Assembly (NCBI GenBank): GCA_004154925.1
Contig: QJNS01000026.1
Location: 310,001-374,000 of the forward strand
Source of the DNA: Monosporascus cannonballus
Lineage: Eukaryota > Ascomycota > Sordariomycetes > Xylariales
Length of the DNA stretch: 64,000 nucleotides
Reading direction: 5' to 3'
The notes beneath the pieces were generated by a model that worked only from the letters and a program-made list of their open reading frames with translations, did no database searches and was not told the origin of the DNA. Shown piece after piece: positions 1-12,467 of the stretch; the stretch's first letter is position 1; each line of letters opens with the position of its first letter. The position numbers were made by a program, and so were the translations under genes.

Positions 1-3000
1 CCATTGTATATATTCTTATAAATATTGTGTTTAATACAAAAATTTACATTTATTAAAAATATTTTAGTATTTGTAAAATAATTAATATCATTTGCGAATT
101 GGGTAATAAATCATCTTTTAATTTAATTATTTTGTTTATAGTTAATATGATATATTAAATATGTTTTTAATATTTAGGTTAGTTATTTCGTGTGACGGCT
201 AGGCGGTTTAACCAACTATTAAACCTTAGTCGTACGGGTTTATGTTAGCAATAGTATCGTGAGATTCTGAGAAATAAATACAGTAACTTATCACGGCTTT
301 TGATACAAGGGTGCCAGAGTTATATTACAAACGATTGGTATTAATAAGTGTTGCAAGCTGAAGCTATCTAAACTATGGAATTAATGAACGTATATATCCC
401 GTGTCGGCTCACTGGCTTACCACTAGTAAGTTGGTGATCCGGCTCACTGGCTCACCATCAGTAAGTTGGTGATCCATTACGTAACTTGACCCACTATCTT
501 TTCTTGGCTTTGTCTTTGTCGGGGATCGTTTCTAGAGGCCGTAGCCCGTTAGGTCGTAGCATTTCGTTTATTTATTTTTTTAATGTTTAACGGCGATAAA
601 TAATTTATAATTTAACCCGATTTATATTATGAAATTTAGCTAAAATATCGACATAAAGATAACATTTTTGTTAAAAATAATTTCGTATAATAATCCGAAT
701 ATATTAATGATATTGTCAAAAAAGATATATGTTTTTTATTTGGTATTAGTTTTTTAGATAAGGTAAAAAAATAGGAAATTTGTGTAAACTTGTCAACGGT
801 TGCGAAAACATTATTGCAATATATTTTTCGTTACCAGATTTTGGGACAAGTGAAATATATTAATAAAATTTATAATAATTAAGTTTTATAGTTTTTTCTA
901 AAATTAATAATTTTTATAATTTTTATAAGATATATGTAGTTATGTTTTGATTTTATTATAAATATTATATTCTTATTATTTTTTAAAATTATTATTTTTA
1001 GGTTAAGAAAATAATAAATGCGTTAAAGATATGTTAAGAGTTTATAAATCATTAAATATTTATATAATTAATATTTGTATATATATCGTATTAGGTTTAT
1101 TTGGTATTTTTCTGAGAATTTGTTACCTATTTACTTTTTTGTTTTTTAGTATATATTATTGAGCATAATTCGCATTCTTGTTTTTTGATGTAAATATAGA
1201 TACTTTTTAAAGTAATATCGAAAATTATGTAATTAATTTTAATTAAAAAACTTTTCGACGTTTGGTTATTTATTCTAGATATCTGTTTTGTCGTTTTTCA
1301 AGTTGTTTTTGTAAATAATAACGAAATCGAAGTTCGCTATATCTTTACATATTGTCATTATCGTTTCGTAAATTCTTTGATCATAGTAAAATGGGTAAGA
1401 TTTTAATAATTCGTATAAATCTTAACTCGATAAAGTTTTTTTAAGAAAATTCCTGAATTTTCGAAACATTATAATAATAGTTATGAATATTTTATTCGAA
1501 ATAACATAATTAAATTTGATGTCTTTTAATGTATATAAAAAGTATAATAAGATATAATATGTCTTAATTATTTTATTATTTGATTATCACATTTAATACG
1601 TCATTTAAAATATCGGTTTTGAATTCAACGAAACCTATTCAATTGTATATAATAAATATTGATTTATTAATAACTTTATTTTTGATTTCTTTAAATTTCT
1701 TTTTGATTACAATATTTAATTATTTCTTTTTTGTAAAATTAATTAAGAATAGAGCTATTTTATTAAGTTTTCTGATACACTTTCGGTAATAAATAACAAA
1801 TTTAAAAAATCTTGTATTTTTTAATTATAATTAGCGTTTATTACTATGTTATTATAATGATTTTCTTAGAGTTTATTTTAATATATTTTAAAGTAATAAT
1901 ATACTGTAAATATTTTATTTTATTTATAGAATTAACCCTTTGTATATTAATAAATAATTTGGCGTTTTATAAACTTTGAATAACTTTCTAAAAGTATGTT
2001 GTATACGCTTTTTCTATTTTCGAATAAATAAATATATTGTTAAAATAAGATATGATAAAAAGGTCGAAGTATTTTCGTAATATATAAGGTATTATTTGTT
2101 AAAACGATGTTAACATGTTCATAAATTGCATTAATATAATTAAATATTTAAAAAATTTATATTGCTTTGATATTAGTAAGGTTATATTTATTATTTAAAT
2201 TTAGTATTATAAATTATTAATGTTATAAAACTAATTTTTCATTTTTGTAATTAAAGATAATATTATTCGATTTCTAATATTTATATTGGTTAATTCTCGA
2301 TTATTAATTATTAGTTGTAATTTGCTATTCTATTTAAGTGCGAAAAGTACCACATATTTTGCGAGTAATTTCGAAAGTCGAATTTATTCTTTTTGTAATT
2401 AATTTTTCAGACATTTGTTGAAAACGTATAATTCGTTTTTATAAAGGCTGTAAATATGATAAAACTTTGTAAATAAGTTTTAACTAAAATTTATTCTACA
2501 ATTGTATTTGTTATATTTTAATAATTTAGCATTGAACTTTTTTATAAAGTGGTTCATTTCGATATTATTATAGTAATATACTAGTTATACCTTTTAACCT
2601 TCCAGGCTATTATATGAGATAGTTATTTAAGTATTAAAATCTCTTTTAATAATAATAATAATTTGTTATATTTCATTTAGTATTAGTTTTTGTATATATT
2701 ATATTTTAAATTAATAACTTATTTCTCGTATTTTTATATCTGTATTTATTGTTTTTTCCGATCGAGTGTTAAGATTTTAAGTTTTTTTTTATTAACGAGA
2801 TGTAAGGCGAATTTAACCTGGTAAATTCTTTTATCAATTAAGATTCAGTATTATTATATTTATAGTAATGCTTCGATTTTATCGTAATTCCTAAATAAAA
2901 TGATATCGAAATTAATTATTTAGTATTAATTTTGAATGAAACTTTCGAAATTATTAATTTAATATTAGAATGCTTTGTTATTGTAAAAGAAATTTCGATT

Positions 3001-3916
3001 TTCGATATTTATAATTATGTAAAACCTGTAATTTATAATTTTATATTTTTAAGTCTATTAATACTATCTAGTATATTTTAATTTTCGCTTAAAGTTTCGT
3101 AATTTATTATTCCAGTAAATTAATACGTTCTGATTGGTGTTTTTAACATGATAAAACTATTTATTATTTTTACTATTGTGTTTAAAAGCTTTTATGGGAA
3201 TTTCCTTTGCCTTTTCTGAGTTTCCTTATTTTGCCGCTTTTTTAGAAATAATTTCTTTCTAATTTCTTTTCCAATTTATTAAAGTTTATTTATACTTTTT
3301 CGTATAATATATTAAATTTTTATATTTGTCCTGTTTGCCGACGTACGTATCCTTGAAGTCGTATTAATATTTTTTACTTAGCTTATTATTATTTACCTTA
3401 TTAAGTAAATTACCTTTCTCCATAGCGTTTAATATCTTATTAAATCTTCTATAATTTATCGTTTTTTAACAAAGTTTCTAAAGAAATTTATCGAATTTAT
3501 TTAAACTCTTTTTATTTTCAGATTTATAATAAATGTTAATTAAAATTTAAAATTTGTCATAACTTTTTAACAATATCCTTCGTTATATATTAAATTAATC
3601 TTTTTACAAATTAATAATTTTATTAATCGTATAAGCAAAAAAAGCTTTTTTTTACGGATATTATCTTTTTAGTTAATCTTTTAAAATCTTTCATATATTC
3701 ATAATATATTTTTAGGCAATAATTCGCAAATATCTATATTCCTGTTTATTTACGTTATTATTACCATTTTAATTTGAGAAATCTATTTCTTTTTTTATAT
3801 ACATGCGATTTACTAATAAATAGTTTTTTTATTCGTTATTCGCGGTGTATTTCTATTCTCTATAATTTACGACAAATATTTTATTACGTCGATTTATACT
3901 TTTAAAGCATATTACT
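1..3916 (-). pseudogene. E1 pol remnant (integrase, RNase H, reverse transcriptase, protease order)
   Basis: Degenerate polyprotein that would have made reverse transcriptase, RNase H and integrase for retrotransposition. Reading the minus strand, the RT active site at 2036-2047 reads Y-F-N-N, so both catalytic Asp codons of the Y-x-D-D box have become Asn by G-to-A change. The frame is broken by many stops and by the solo LTR at 191-561. Domain order follows from alignment with E2: integrase at the left, RNase H around 1200-1650, RT around 1900-2700, protease region near 3050. The element breaks off at 3916 where E2 is inserted. It cannot be functional. The family call is firm; domain edges are approximate. 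Confidence 0.7.
191..561 (-). repeat. Solo family B LTR with 5 bp TSD
   Basis: Begins TGTGACGGCT and ends GGTCGTAGCA. It is flanked on both sides by tttcg (186-190 and 562-566), a direct target duplication. The E1 sequence on either side is continuous (190 joins 567 when compared with E2 near 5700), so this is a whole insertion event reduced to one LTR by LTR-LTR recombination. It carries two 35 bp tandem units around 405-475 (core ggctcactggcttaccac) and a mutated E-box site (attacgtaac) downstream. The outer U3 part is much less RIP-mutated than the surrounding element. Confidence 0.88.
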
Positions 3917-3921
3917 CTTAT

Positions 3922-4346
3922 TATGACGGCTAAGCTAATTAACCAATTATTAAACCTAAGTCGACGGGTTTATGTTAACAGGAGTATCGTAAAAATCTAA
4001 ATAATAAATATAATAACTTATTATATTTCGTAATACCAAAAATATTTTGGGTAACGATATTTATTATAAATTAATATCATCTAAATTATGGGAATAACGA
4101 TTATCTTATATTTTTATTTTGGTTTTTCATAACCCCAAAATTCGCTAGGTTCGTTAACGATCCTCGCGATCCAGGACTCGCTGGGCTCGTCAGTAATCCT
4201 TACGATCCAGGACTTATTGGGCTCGTCAGCGATCCTCGCGATCCAGGATTCGCTAGGCTCGTTAGCGATCCTCGTAATTACGTAACTTAGGGCGTCTTTA
4301 CTCCTTTTAACCGTTTCTGGTCGTGCTAAATGGCTGGGCCATAATA
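3922..4346 (-). repeat. E2 3' LTR
   Basis: Starts TATGACGGCT (TGTGACGGCT with a G-to-A change) and ends GGGCCATAATA. Aligns over its full length with 10284-10708. The first 250 bp or so resemble the LTRs of all other family B copies, while the U3 part contains a 36 bp minisatellite not found in E5, E6 or E10. It is more RIP-mutated than the 5' LTR copy; for example the E-box cacgtg of the 5' LTR reads tacgta here. Confidence 0.92.
4141..4275. repeat. 36 bp minisatellite in E2 3' LTR U3
   Basis: About three and a half tandem units of roughly 36 bp, each containing ctcgtcagcgatcctcgcga followed by a ccagga core, with C-to-T variants. The same array is present in the 5' LTR. Because 36 is divisible by three it stays open in translation and creates a spurious repetitive ORF; I do not regard that as a gene. 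Confidence 0.85.
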
Positions 4347-4406
4347 CGATCTCTCTTTTCCCAAGATCTTTATCCCAAAGATTAATTTATAAATATTTAT
4401 TCTAAA

Positions 4407-5000
4407 ATGTTTCCCCGTATTAAAAAATATGTTAAACCTTTTTCTAAGGCGAAAACTACGTAACGTAATTCGTTACTAGCTGTTATTTTGTCTGTTAATC
4501 CCCGTTAAATAACGCCTTATTCTTATTGCAAACGGCAGAACTTTAAATGCAAATTATCCGAAAAGGACTTTTCTCGTTATTTTTTATATATTCGCTATTA
4601 ACAGGTTAACTGTAACGTTCGTGGCCTTAACCCGGAATAGCTGTAAAAAATTACTACTTAATACCGCAAGCTTAAAAAAAAATTAAGGCTATTATAAAGA
4701 TTAAAAAGTTTACTAAGGCTTACATTCGTCATATCTGGAAACAGAAAAAAAATGTAATATAAAAAAATGATAAAAATTATATCCCGTGGTATCGACAACC
4801 TAAAAAAGATGGAAAAGTTAAAACGTTAAAAAAACCAGGCCAAATCGGAGGCCGCCAGGGCCACAACGGCGGAGGCCGTTTCTCCTTTCGATTGGTCCAA
4901 CCTAAAGTCCATAAACCGGTTATTTATTAACTGGGGAACTTTTAACCTTGCCGATTTCGGCATTATTAATAAAAATTCTTTAATAGGCGTTAGGCCCTAA
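4407..5000 (+). pseudogene. E2 antisense accessory ORF, Cys-rich coiled-coil-like protein
   Basis: About 195 codons readable on the strand opposite gag-pol, between the 3' LTR and the chromodomain end of pol; its stop overlaps the pol end tail to tail. It starts at an ATG at 4407 (MFPRIKKYVKPF). Visible parts in order: a Cys pair in YCKRQNFKCKLSEK (from about 4524), a second Cys motif in QVNCNVRGL, a Lys-rich stretch ending KAYIRHIWKQKKNV, then MIKIISRGIDNLKKMEKLKR, and a tail with AAEAVSP-like residues, SPFDWSNLKSINRL and FINWGTFNLADFG. It is broken by a few stops of Gln/Trp type and about two homopolymer frameshifts. The C-x6-C pattern recalls a fungal zinc cluster, but that is inference. 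The same protein pattern recurs in E3, E5, E6 and E10. Confidence 0.72.
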
Positions 5001-8000
5001 TAAGATTTTTGGCGGGTTCCCAGGTATTTTCGGAATTTGGATATTTTTTCCATTTGATTAGGTACTAGGTAAATCCGTTTTGTTTCCGTATATCGAAAAT
5101 CTTTTCCACTTTATATGTTATTTCGTCCTTTACTTTTATATTATTTTGTACCGTATATACCTTAATCGTATTTACTGTTAACTTAAATAAAAAAACGTAA
5201 AAAATTAGATAGAATTTAACTTTTAATAAAAATTCTAATTAATAATTATTTTTTAAGATTTTTTTGGCGACTTTATATAAGCCAATATATTTGAAATTAA
5301 ATTTATAATTTGGACATTTTGTTTTGATATTTTTAATAACAAAATAAACCATTTCCCTTTTTTCAAAAATTAATCCCTTTAACTTTTTTCGTTATAATAT
5401 TTACTTATTTGATTTCGTACAAATTTTAATTCAATTTTTATTTTTTGGTATAGCTATTTTAACTGTTTTAACATAAAGATTATTTTAATATTAACTGGAC
5501 CGTTATCGCGTATTTTTTTATAAACTTTTAAAATAAATCCGAAGTTGGCGTTTACTGGAATACTTTCGATATTTTCGTAATAACTAATGTTATAAATTAA
5601 TTGGGCGATAAGTAATTTCTTAACCCAATTATTTTGTTCGTAATTAATATAATATCGCAAATATGTTTTTAATATTTAATTTAATTATTTTATCTATTTA
5701 TTCGTTTAAGGTTTAAATATGCTAGATAATTTATAATTTAAGCCGATTTATGTTATTAGGCCTTATTAAAACTTTAATACGAATATTAATTTTTTATTTA
5801 ACATAATTTCGTATAATAATCCGTATACGTTAAAAATATTTCGGAAAAAATATATGCCAATTATTCGGCATTTATGTCCTTATAATATAGTAAGAAATAA
5901 GAAAATTTCGTAAATCGGTTTACGATTACGAAAATGTTATCATAATATATTTTTGTTATTAAATTTTCGGATAAGGAAAATTTAGTAATAAAATCCATAA
6001 TAACCGAATCCCATGGTCACTTTGCGACTGGTAATGGTTGTAATTTTTTATAGGGTTTATATCGTAATGCTTTCGTTTTGGCACAGATATCGCATTGTTA
6101 TATAACTTTCTGAACCGTAAATTTTATTTTAGAAAAATAATATATTCGTTTAATTCGTTCTAGAGTTTTATGGATTCCTGGATATTTATATAACTAATAT
6201 TTATATATTTCTCGTATTAGGTTTTTTTGGTATTTCTTTAGGACTTATATTTTATTTATTTTCTGGACCTTTAGTAAATTATCGTTATGTTATTAAATTT
6301 TCTAATACATATCATAAGGTATTATTCGAATTGCTGTAATTTATTACGGGCGTAAATATCTTTTTATAATAATATCAAAAATTACATAATTAATTTTATC
6401 TATTTTTTCCTTAAAATCTGGTTATTTGCTTAAAGTATTTGCTTTACCGTTTTCCAACTTTTTCCTATAAATAATAACGAAATCGAAGTTCGCCAATTTT
6501 TCTGTATATCTTAATTATCGTTTTGTAAATTCCCTGGTCGTAGTAAATCGGGTAAAATTTTGATAATCCGTATAAACCTTGACCTGGTGCAAATTTCCCT
6601 TTAGGAAATGCCTGAATTCCCGAAATGCCATAATAATGGCCATAAATTCCTTATCTGGAATGCAGTAATTAAGTTCGCCTCCTTTTAATTTATACGAAAA
6701 AAATACAATAGGGTATAGTTTGTTTTAATTATTTCGTTATCCGATTATTACGTTTAACGCGTAATTTAAGGTATCGGTTTTTAGCTTAACGAAACGATTT
6801 AAATCGTACATAATTAATATTAATTCGTTAGTAATCGTATCTTTAATCTTTTGAAATACTTTTGTTATATTTGGCGTCCATTTGAATTTTTTTTATAAGA
6901 TTTATTAAGGGTGTAATTATTTTACTAAAATTTCGAATAAATTTCCTGTAATAATTGGCGAATCCAAAAAATATTTATACTTCCTTAACTGTTATTAGCG
7001 TTTGCCATTTTGTAATTATAACGATTTTCTTAGGGTTTATCCTAATGTATCTTAAGGTAATAATATGTTCCAGATATTTTATTTCTTATATATGGAACTA
7101 ACTTTTTTCTGCATTAATAAGTAACCTTGCGTTTTGTAAAACTTAAAGAACTTTATAAACATATCTTACGTATATTTTTTTTATTTCCGAAAAACTAAAA
7201 ATGTCGTCAAGGTAGTAAATAATGAAAACATCTAGGTATTTTCGTAATACGTAATTAATTATTCGTTAGAAGGTTATTAGTACGTTCGTAAATCCTATTA
7301 ATATAACCAAATACTTAAATAATTTGTATTTCGTCCTAAAAGTTATTTTCTATTTATATCTTTTTTTGATTTTAATAAGATTATACTTATTTTTAAAATC
7401 GAATATTATTAATTATTGAGTTCCGTAAAATCGGTTTTTTATTTCCGTAATTAAAGGTAATGGTATTTAATCCTTAATAATAATATTATTTAATTATCGG
7501 TAATTAATTACAAATCGTAATTTTCCATTTTTCTTAAGTACGAAAAATATTAGATATTTTGTAAGTAACTTTAAAAATCGAATTTATTCTTTTTATAACC
7601 GATTTTTCAAATATTTTTGAAAAATACGTAATTCGTTTCCGTTAAAATTATAAATAAGGTAAAACTTCGTCGAAAATCTTTTTTTAAAAACTATTTTATA
7701 ATTTTATTCGTTATGTTCTGGTAATTTCGTATCGAATTCCTTCCTAAAAAACTATTCGTATTTATAATATTATAATAATATATTAATTAAATTTTCAAAT
7801 TTTTCGGGTTATTATTCTTATTATTTTAAATTGTTATTTAATTACTTTAATTTTATTTTAATAATAATAATAATAATATGTCGTATTTTTCGTTATTACC
7901 CATTTTTTTTCTTATGTCGTATTCTTATAAGTAATAAATTTTTTATTATATCCTTATACTTACATTCGTTGCTATTTTCGATCGAATATTAAGATTTCCG

Positions 8001-9100
8001 TTTCCGTTTTTCGTATTTGTCGACAAGGTGTAAAAGAAATTTTACCTGGCTAATCCTTCCGTTAATCAAAATTCCATATTAATATATTTATAATAATTTT
8101 AAAATTATATCGTAATTCCCAAATAATACGATATCGAAATTAATTACTTAATTCCATCTTTAAATAAAAATCTCGAAATAATTAATTTGGCATAGAATTT
8201 TTTCGTTATCGTAAACAAATTCCTGGCTTTCGGTATTCGTAACGATATAAGGTCCCAACTTATATTTCTATAATAACTTAAACTTATTAATAATATTAGG
8301 TATAATATAATTTCCGCCTAAGGCTCCGCAATCCACTATTACGATATATTAATATATTTTAATCCGTATTTTTAAAATAATAAGGTTATTAACGTTTTTT
8401 ATCGTCGCATTTAAAACCTTTTTTGGGAATTCCTCCTATTTCTTCTAAGTTTTATTATTTTGCAGCTTTTTTATAAATAACCTTTTTTTAATTTCTGTTC
8501 GAATTTATTAAGTTTTATTTATGTTTCCTTATATAACGCGTTAAACTGCTATATCTGTCATTTTTGTCGGCGTATCTAAGCCTATAGTTATAATATTTAT
8601 TTTTTATTTTTCCGTAATTCCGTATCCTATTAAGTTATTTATTTTCGCATGGTTTCGATTACGTTTTATTACGCATTATCGTTTCAGAATTTATTAATAA
8701 ATTAATGTATTTCTTCCTTAATAACTTTTCGGTTTTTTAAGTTAATAATAAAAACTAATTAAAAATGGAAATTTATAATAACTTTTTGGCAATATTTTTT
8801 TACTATATGCTGGATTAATTTTTTTTCCGTTTAGTAATTATATTACTTATAATAACAAAAAGGGTTTTCTTACGGGTATTATTTTCCTTTAGGTTAACTT
8901 TTTGCTGTTATTATCCGAAGGAAATTATTTTTAAGGGTTATGGATCGAAAGTTTCGGTACTATTATTTATTATTTTTGTTATTTCCCGTTTTATTAAGAT
9001 AATTGAATTTTTTATAATATATACGGGTAATCCTGCTATAAATATATCGTTTTTATTTTTCATAATTAAAGCATTACTTTCGTTTATAATAAACGGCGTA
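4960..9100 (-). pseudogene. E2 pol remnant with intact Y-L-D-D and a chromodomain
   Basis: Minus-strand polyprotein remnant for protease, reverse transcriptase, RNase H and integrase. The RT active site Y-L-D-D is intact at 7203-7214. RNase H is readable around 6780-6430, including NYCIPDKEFMAIIMAFREF and VYTDYQNF. Integrase C-terminal reading around 5660-5454 contains YINYEQNNWVKKLLIAQL. The chromodomain near 5130-4985 shows YLIKWKKYPNSENTWEPA, the signature of chromoviruses, which in this group is thought to steer integration to methylated heterochromatin. Many stops from RIP make it non-functional. The acidic residue of the first RNase H motif reads Asn (TLNYALNV). Confidence 0.87.
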
Positions 9101-9299
9101 CTTTCGACCATATCGGTTAAAGATCCCGGGGCAAATTATTTTTATCCATCCCTAATATTCCCTTAGCTATTTTTGGAAAATTTTTTGTTATTATCTGAAT
9201 ACTTGCCTGGTTAACTTTTTGGCTTTTTGCATTTTTTTGTATTTTTTATCGTAATAATATTAATCCTTATTGGATTTGGATCATATTAATCGTTCGTTT

Positions 9300-10230
9300 A
9301 TCGCTTATATTTTTTTCCTTAGGCGTACTTATAAGTATTAACGTCCAATTATTTTGTTAAGGCCTTTTAGGTACTTTATATTAATTTGTTTTATACTTTA
9401 TTTTGTTATAATTATAGCATTTTACCTGGTTTTAATCCTTTTTTTGGATAATACCTAACTTTATAGGTCCTGGTTATATCCTATATAAAGTCAAAAACGC
9501 GTTACGCCTTTTTCCCTAATTAGGTTTAAGATGGCCAAATCGTAAAACATATTATCTTTTTTTTGTCGTTATTCAAATTGTTAATTATTAATTTTAATTA
9601 CTTTAATTATATACTTATTAATAATAATTAATCTTTTAATTTTAATAATTTCGTCCTTAACGTCGTTTTTAAATCCTTTATAAAACATATCGATTAAGGC
9701 ATTTGCCTTATTATTTCTCTATTTAGCTTTAGCTGTAAAATTCTTAAACGTTATTGCGTATTTGGACGCTGGTCCTTTTTGTCGTAATTAGGAAATTTAT
9801 TAAGCCGTAGTTCGTTTTTCGTCGGGGTTATTAAAATTATTGCAAATCTTATTTTCGAAGTTAATATACATAAACAAAATTTTATTAATAACTTTCTCTT
9901 TATTTAATTCTCCGTTTCCCAGGTAATTTTTTTAATAAATTCGAATTAATCGGTTACGTCTCCCGTTAAACATGCTTTTATTGCAAGGATTTATATCGTT
10001 AAATCGTTAAGACCCAAAAAGCAAAAATAAATTCGGGATTACGTTAAGAAAATTTACGGATTGCCCTTTCCGTTATAGGGTTCCGGTTTTTTGGGTTTGA
10101 ACTTGGCGATATTGCCCGTTATTAATGGAGGTACTTTGGCTTGGTTCGTAAATCGTTAAACTTTTTTCTCCAGCTCTTGGATTTTGGCTTGGAATTGCTA
10201 AATGGGGTTTTGTTAAATGCTGGTCGACAT
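9300..10230 (-). pseudogene. E2 gag remnant
   Basis: Gag-like frame that would form the virus-like particle and bind RNA. It starts at an ATG (complement of 10228-10230) 54 bp inside the 5' LTR, reading MSTSI, stop, QNPI, stop, then QFQAKIQELEKKV, a short coiled coil. A capsid-like stretch follows with KPKKPEPYNGKGNP and FLGLNDLTIQ-type residues. Near 9400 a zinc-knuckle remnant reads QVKCYNYNKIKYKTN, where the second Cys and the His have become Tyr. Interrupted by RIP stops. The region continues into the pol reading toward 9000. Confidence 0.75.
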
Positions 10231-10499
10231 TTTGACGATATTACTTAAAGTTTAACGGTACTGCTAAATAAGAATTTATAACGTATAACGGCTAAACTAA
10301 TTAACCAATTATTAAACCTAAATTAACAGGTTTATATTAGCAAAAGTATCGTAAAAATCTAAATAATAAATATAATAATTTATTATATTTTATAATATTA
10401 AAAATATTTTAGGTAACGATATTTATTGTAAATTGATATTATTTAAATTATAGGAATAATAGTTATTTTATATCTTTGTTCTGGTTTTTTATAACCCCA

Positions 10500-10640
10500 A
10501 GATTTGCTGGGTTCGTTAACGATTTTCGCGATCCAGGATTTATTGGGCTCGTTAGCGATCTTCGCGATTTAGGACTTATTGGGCTCGTCAGCGATCCTCG
10601 CGATCCAGGATTTGCTGGGCTCGTCAGCGATCTTCGCGAT
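10500..10640. repeat. 36 bp minisatellite in E2 5' LTR U3
   Basis: Nearly four units of about 36 bp containing gggctcgtcagcgatc and cgcgatccagga. It matches the array of the 3' LTR at 4141-4275 and creates a 12-residue repeat if translated. It sits in U3, where copy-number variation could affect promoter strength. Confidence 0.87.
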
Positions 10641-10646
10641 CACGTG
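10641..10646. promoter_or_regulatory. CACGTG palindrome in E2 5' LTR U3
   Basis: Sits in gatcacgtgacctgg, just inside the outer end of U3. The same tcacgtgac context occurs in the otherwise different U3 regions of E5 (39281) and E6 (29543). CACGTG is the core site of bHLH factors such as Cbf1/Pho4-type proteins; a role as an LTR promoter element is inference. Confidence 0.45.
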
Positions 10647-10713
10647 ACCTGGGGCGTCTCCACTCCTTTTGACCGTTTCTGGTCGTGCCAAGTGGCTGGG
10701 CCATGACACTTAT

Positions 10714-12005
10714 CCATTTTTATTATCCCCTTAATTGTTTCTTTGAAACCTTTTATTATTTTTCTAACGCCTTTTAAGCCAATATTTGATTTTTCGTATT
10801 CCGTATTAAATTTCATATTGTAATAAGTTTTATTTATATTGGGTTTAAATTATATTAATAATTTTCTCATTACTTTTCGTATTATTCTTTGATTATTTTT
10901 ATAATAGATAACTAATTATCTTCTCGTAATCTTTTGCGTGTTTGATATTTATAAGCCGTATAGTTTATTTTTTTATACTTACAAGGCTTAATTTGGCTCC
11001 TATTTCGTTTATTTCAAATACTCAGTTTTATATATTTTGTTATAATATTATACATAGTATTGTTATATCGAGAAAATATTAATATTAATTATATACCGAA
11101 TTTCATCATTATAGTTGCCTTTAACTTTTTTTCTATTCTAAGTATATTATTTATTATCGATGTTAATAATTATGGCAATTTAATTTAACCGATATTCGAA
11201 TAAACTTTTCTTAAAAAGATCTTTTTTGATTAATTTTTGAGCCGGCGAAAAATTTAATCATTAGTAGTTTTTATTCTTAATTCAACTTAAATATCATTCA
11301 ATAAACGTACTGCTGTAATTTGACGTTAATTACTTTAATTATACTTACTATATTTGCATTTTGATTTTTATTTTTTGGTTTATTATTTTGAAAATTTTGG
11401 TTAAGATTTATTCCAATAACTGGTAATTGTTATATAATTGCACTATTTCATGATTCTATTTTCTCGTTAGTAAAATAATATCTTTCCTCAATGCAAATTC
11501 AATTTATATAATTACACTTTCAATAAGTTACTTTATTATAAATTTCATTTGAAAAGTAAGCGTAAGAAATCGAATAAAAAATAAACTCCAAGTATATTCA
11601 ACACTATATTTAGGATAATTGCAAATTCGTAAAAGCACTGGAGAATTAATCATGTTTAACAAGTTTTTAACTTTTCTTTAAATTTCATAATAAAATATAA
11701 TTAAATAACTTAATTTCTTTTGAGAAATCGTTTCATATTTAAAATTTTGCCTTGACTTTCGAGTTTTTCATATATCACTTAAAGTAATCTCATAAAATTA
11801 ACGCTTTTTTAAAAATTGGCAAAACGTGTATTTAGAAAATGCAATCGTCGAAAGACTTTTTCTCTGCTTAAACGGGATTTTTACTTCCGTTTATCTGAAT
11901 TTATATTTTTCTTAAAAACCATCTAAGTTAGTTGTTAGGTAATAAATTTACTGTCGGTAATATTACTTAAAGTCAGATAATATTATTAAATAAAAAGTAT
12001 TAATA
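10714..12005 (-). pseudogene. E1 gag remnant, right of the E2 insertion
   Basis: Minus-strand continuation of E1 after the cttat duplication. The stretch from about 10780 to 11010 aligns with the zinc-knuckle region of E5 (about 37900-38110), with many C-to-T and G-to-A differences. It would contain the C-terminal part of gag. No long open frame survives. The last 600 bp before the LTR are so degraded that I can only infer gag by position. Confidence 0.6.
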
Positions 12006-12343
12006 TATAACGATTAACAGATTTATATTAATGAAAACATCGAAAAATCTTAAGTAACAAAAGTAGCAATTAATTACGTTTCGTAATATTAAAAATATTT
12101 AAATAACTAAGTTTTATTACAAAGTAATATTTTTTAAGCTCTGGAAATAACGACCGCATATATTCTAAATTTGTTAAGTAGTTTTTTATTAAATCTTGAA
12201 ATTATCGTAAATTTAATTTTATTACATATAATTAGTTCTATATAAATGTATTTCGATCTTAAAATCAAAGGAAATTCGAATTATATAACCCTCCCGTATA
12301 GGTCCGACCGTTCTTACAACCGGTTCAAGCCTAGGTCGTAATA
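12006..12343 (-). repeat. E1 5' LTR, internally deleted
   Basis: Starts TATAACGATT and ends AGGTCGTAATA. Compared with other family B LTRs it lacks the segment with the ttaaccaattattaaacc core near its start and is about 60 bp shorter. Recognised by the shared block aacagatttatattaatg and the cgtttcgtaatat motif. The following bases aaaaa show no second TSD copy in this window. Confidence 0.75.
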
Positions 12344-12467
12344 AAAAATAATTAAAAAAGTATTAGAAATACATAAAGATTATTATCTTAGAATTCCGGA
12401 TCGATATAGCAAACTGCATATTTTGAATTGTAGATAACGAGAATATTTAGTATATAATAGATAAAAG

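Larger units (their letters stand above)
3922..10708 (-). mobile_element. E2: complete family B Ty3/gypsy (chromovirus) element, 6.8 kb
   Basis: Complete element with two LTRs of equal length (425 bp each) and a perfect 5 bp target duplication cttat (3917-3921 and 10709-10713). Coding strand is minus: 5' LTR at 10284-10708, then gag, protease, RT, RNase H, integrase and a C-terminal chromodomain, then the 3' LTR at 3922-4346. An antisense reading frame lies at 4407-5000. The RT box still reads Y-L-D-D, and long stretches of RNase H are readable, so this is the least damaged pol in the window. It still carries many RIP stops. It was inserted into E1, hence is younger than E1. Confidence 0.93.
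10284..10708 (-). repeat. E2 5' LTR
   Basis: Starts TATAACGGCT and ends GGGCCATGACA, directly followed by the TSD cttat. Holds the 36 bp minisatellite (about 10500-10640) and an intact cacgtg site. Its outer 140 bp are nearly free of RIP-type changes, whereas the inner 280 bp are heavily mutated. Confidence 0.92.
1..12343 (-). mobile_element. E1: family B Ty3/gypsy element, partial, RIP-degraded
   Basis: Remnant of a chromodomain-type gypsy element read on the minus strand. Its 3' end lies left of the window. Bases 1-190 align by eye with the integrase stretch of E2 around 5510-5700; the body resumes at 567 after a solo LTR, runs to 3916, is split by E2, and resumes at 10714. It ends in a 5' LTR at 12006-12343. 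The sequence after E2 lines up with the gag zinc-knuckle region of E5 near 37900-38100, so the two halves belong together. Its right end abuts E3 gag-region sequence, which suggests E1 landed inside E3; the matching TSD copy would be outside the window. E1 is more mutated than E2. Confidence 0.8.

Noticed and set aside
1580..1789. 69-codon plus-strand open frame in E1
   Set aside because: It lies opposite the minus-strand RNase H/RT of E1, is Phe/Ile/Leu-rich as expected from A+T drift, and has no counterpart in E2, E5 or E10.
10476..10706. 76-codon frame with a 12-residue repeat
   Set aside because: It is the translation of the 36 bp minisatellite in the E2 5' LTR; the 3' LTR copy is not open in the same way.
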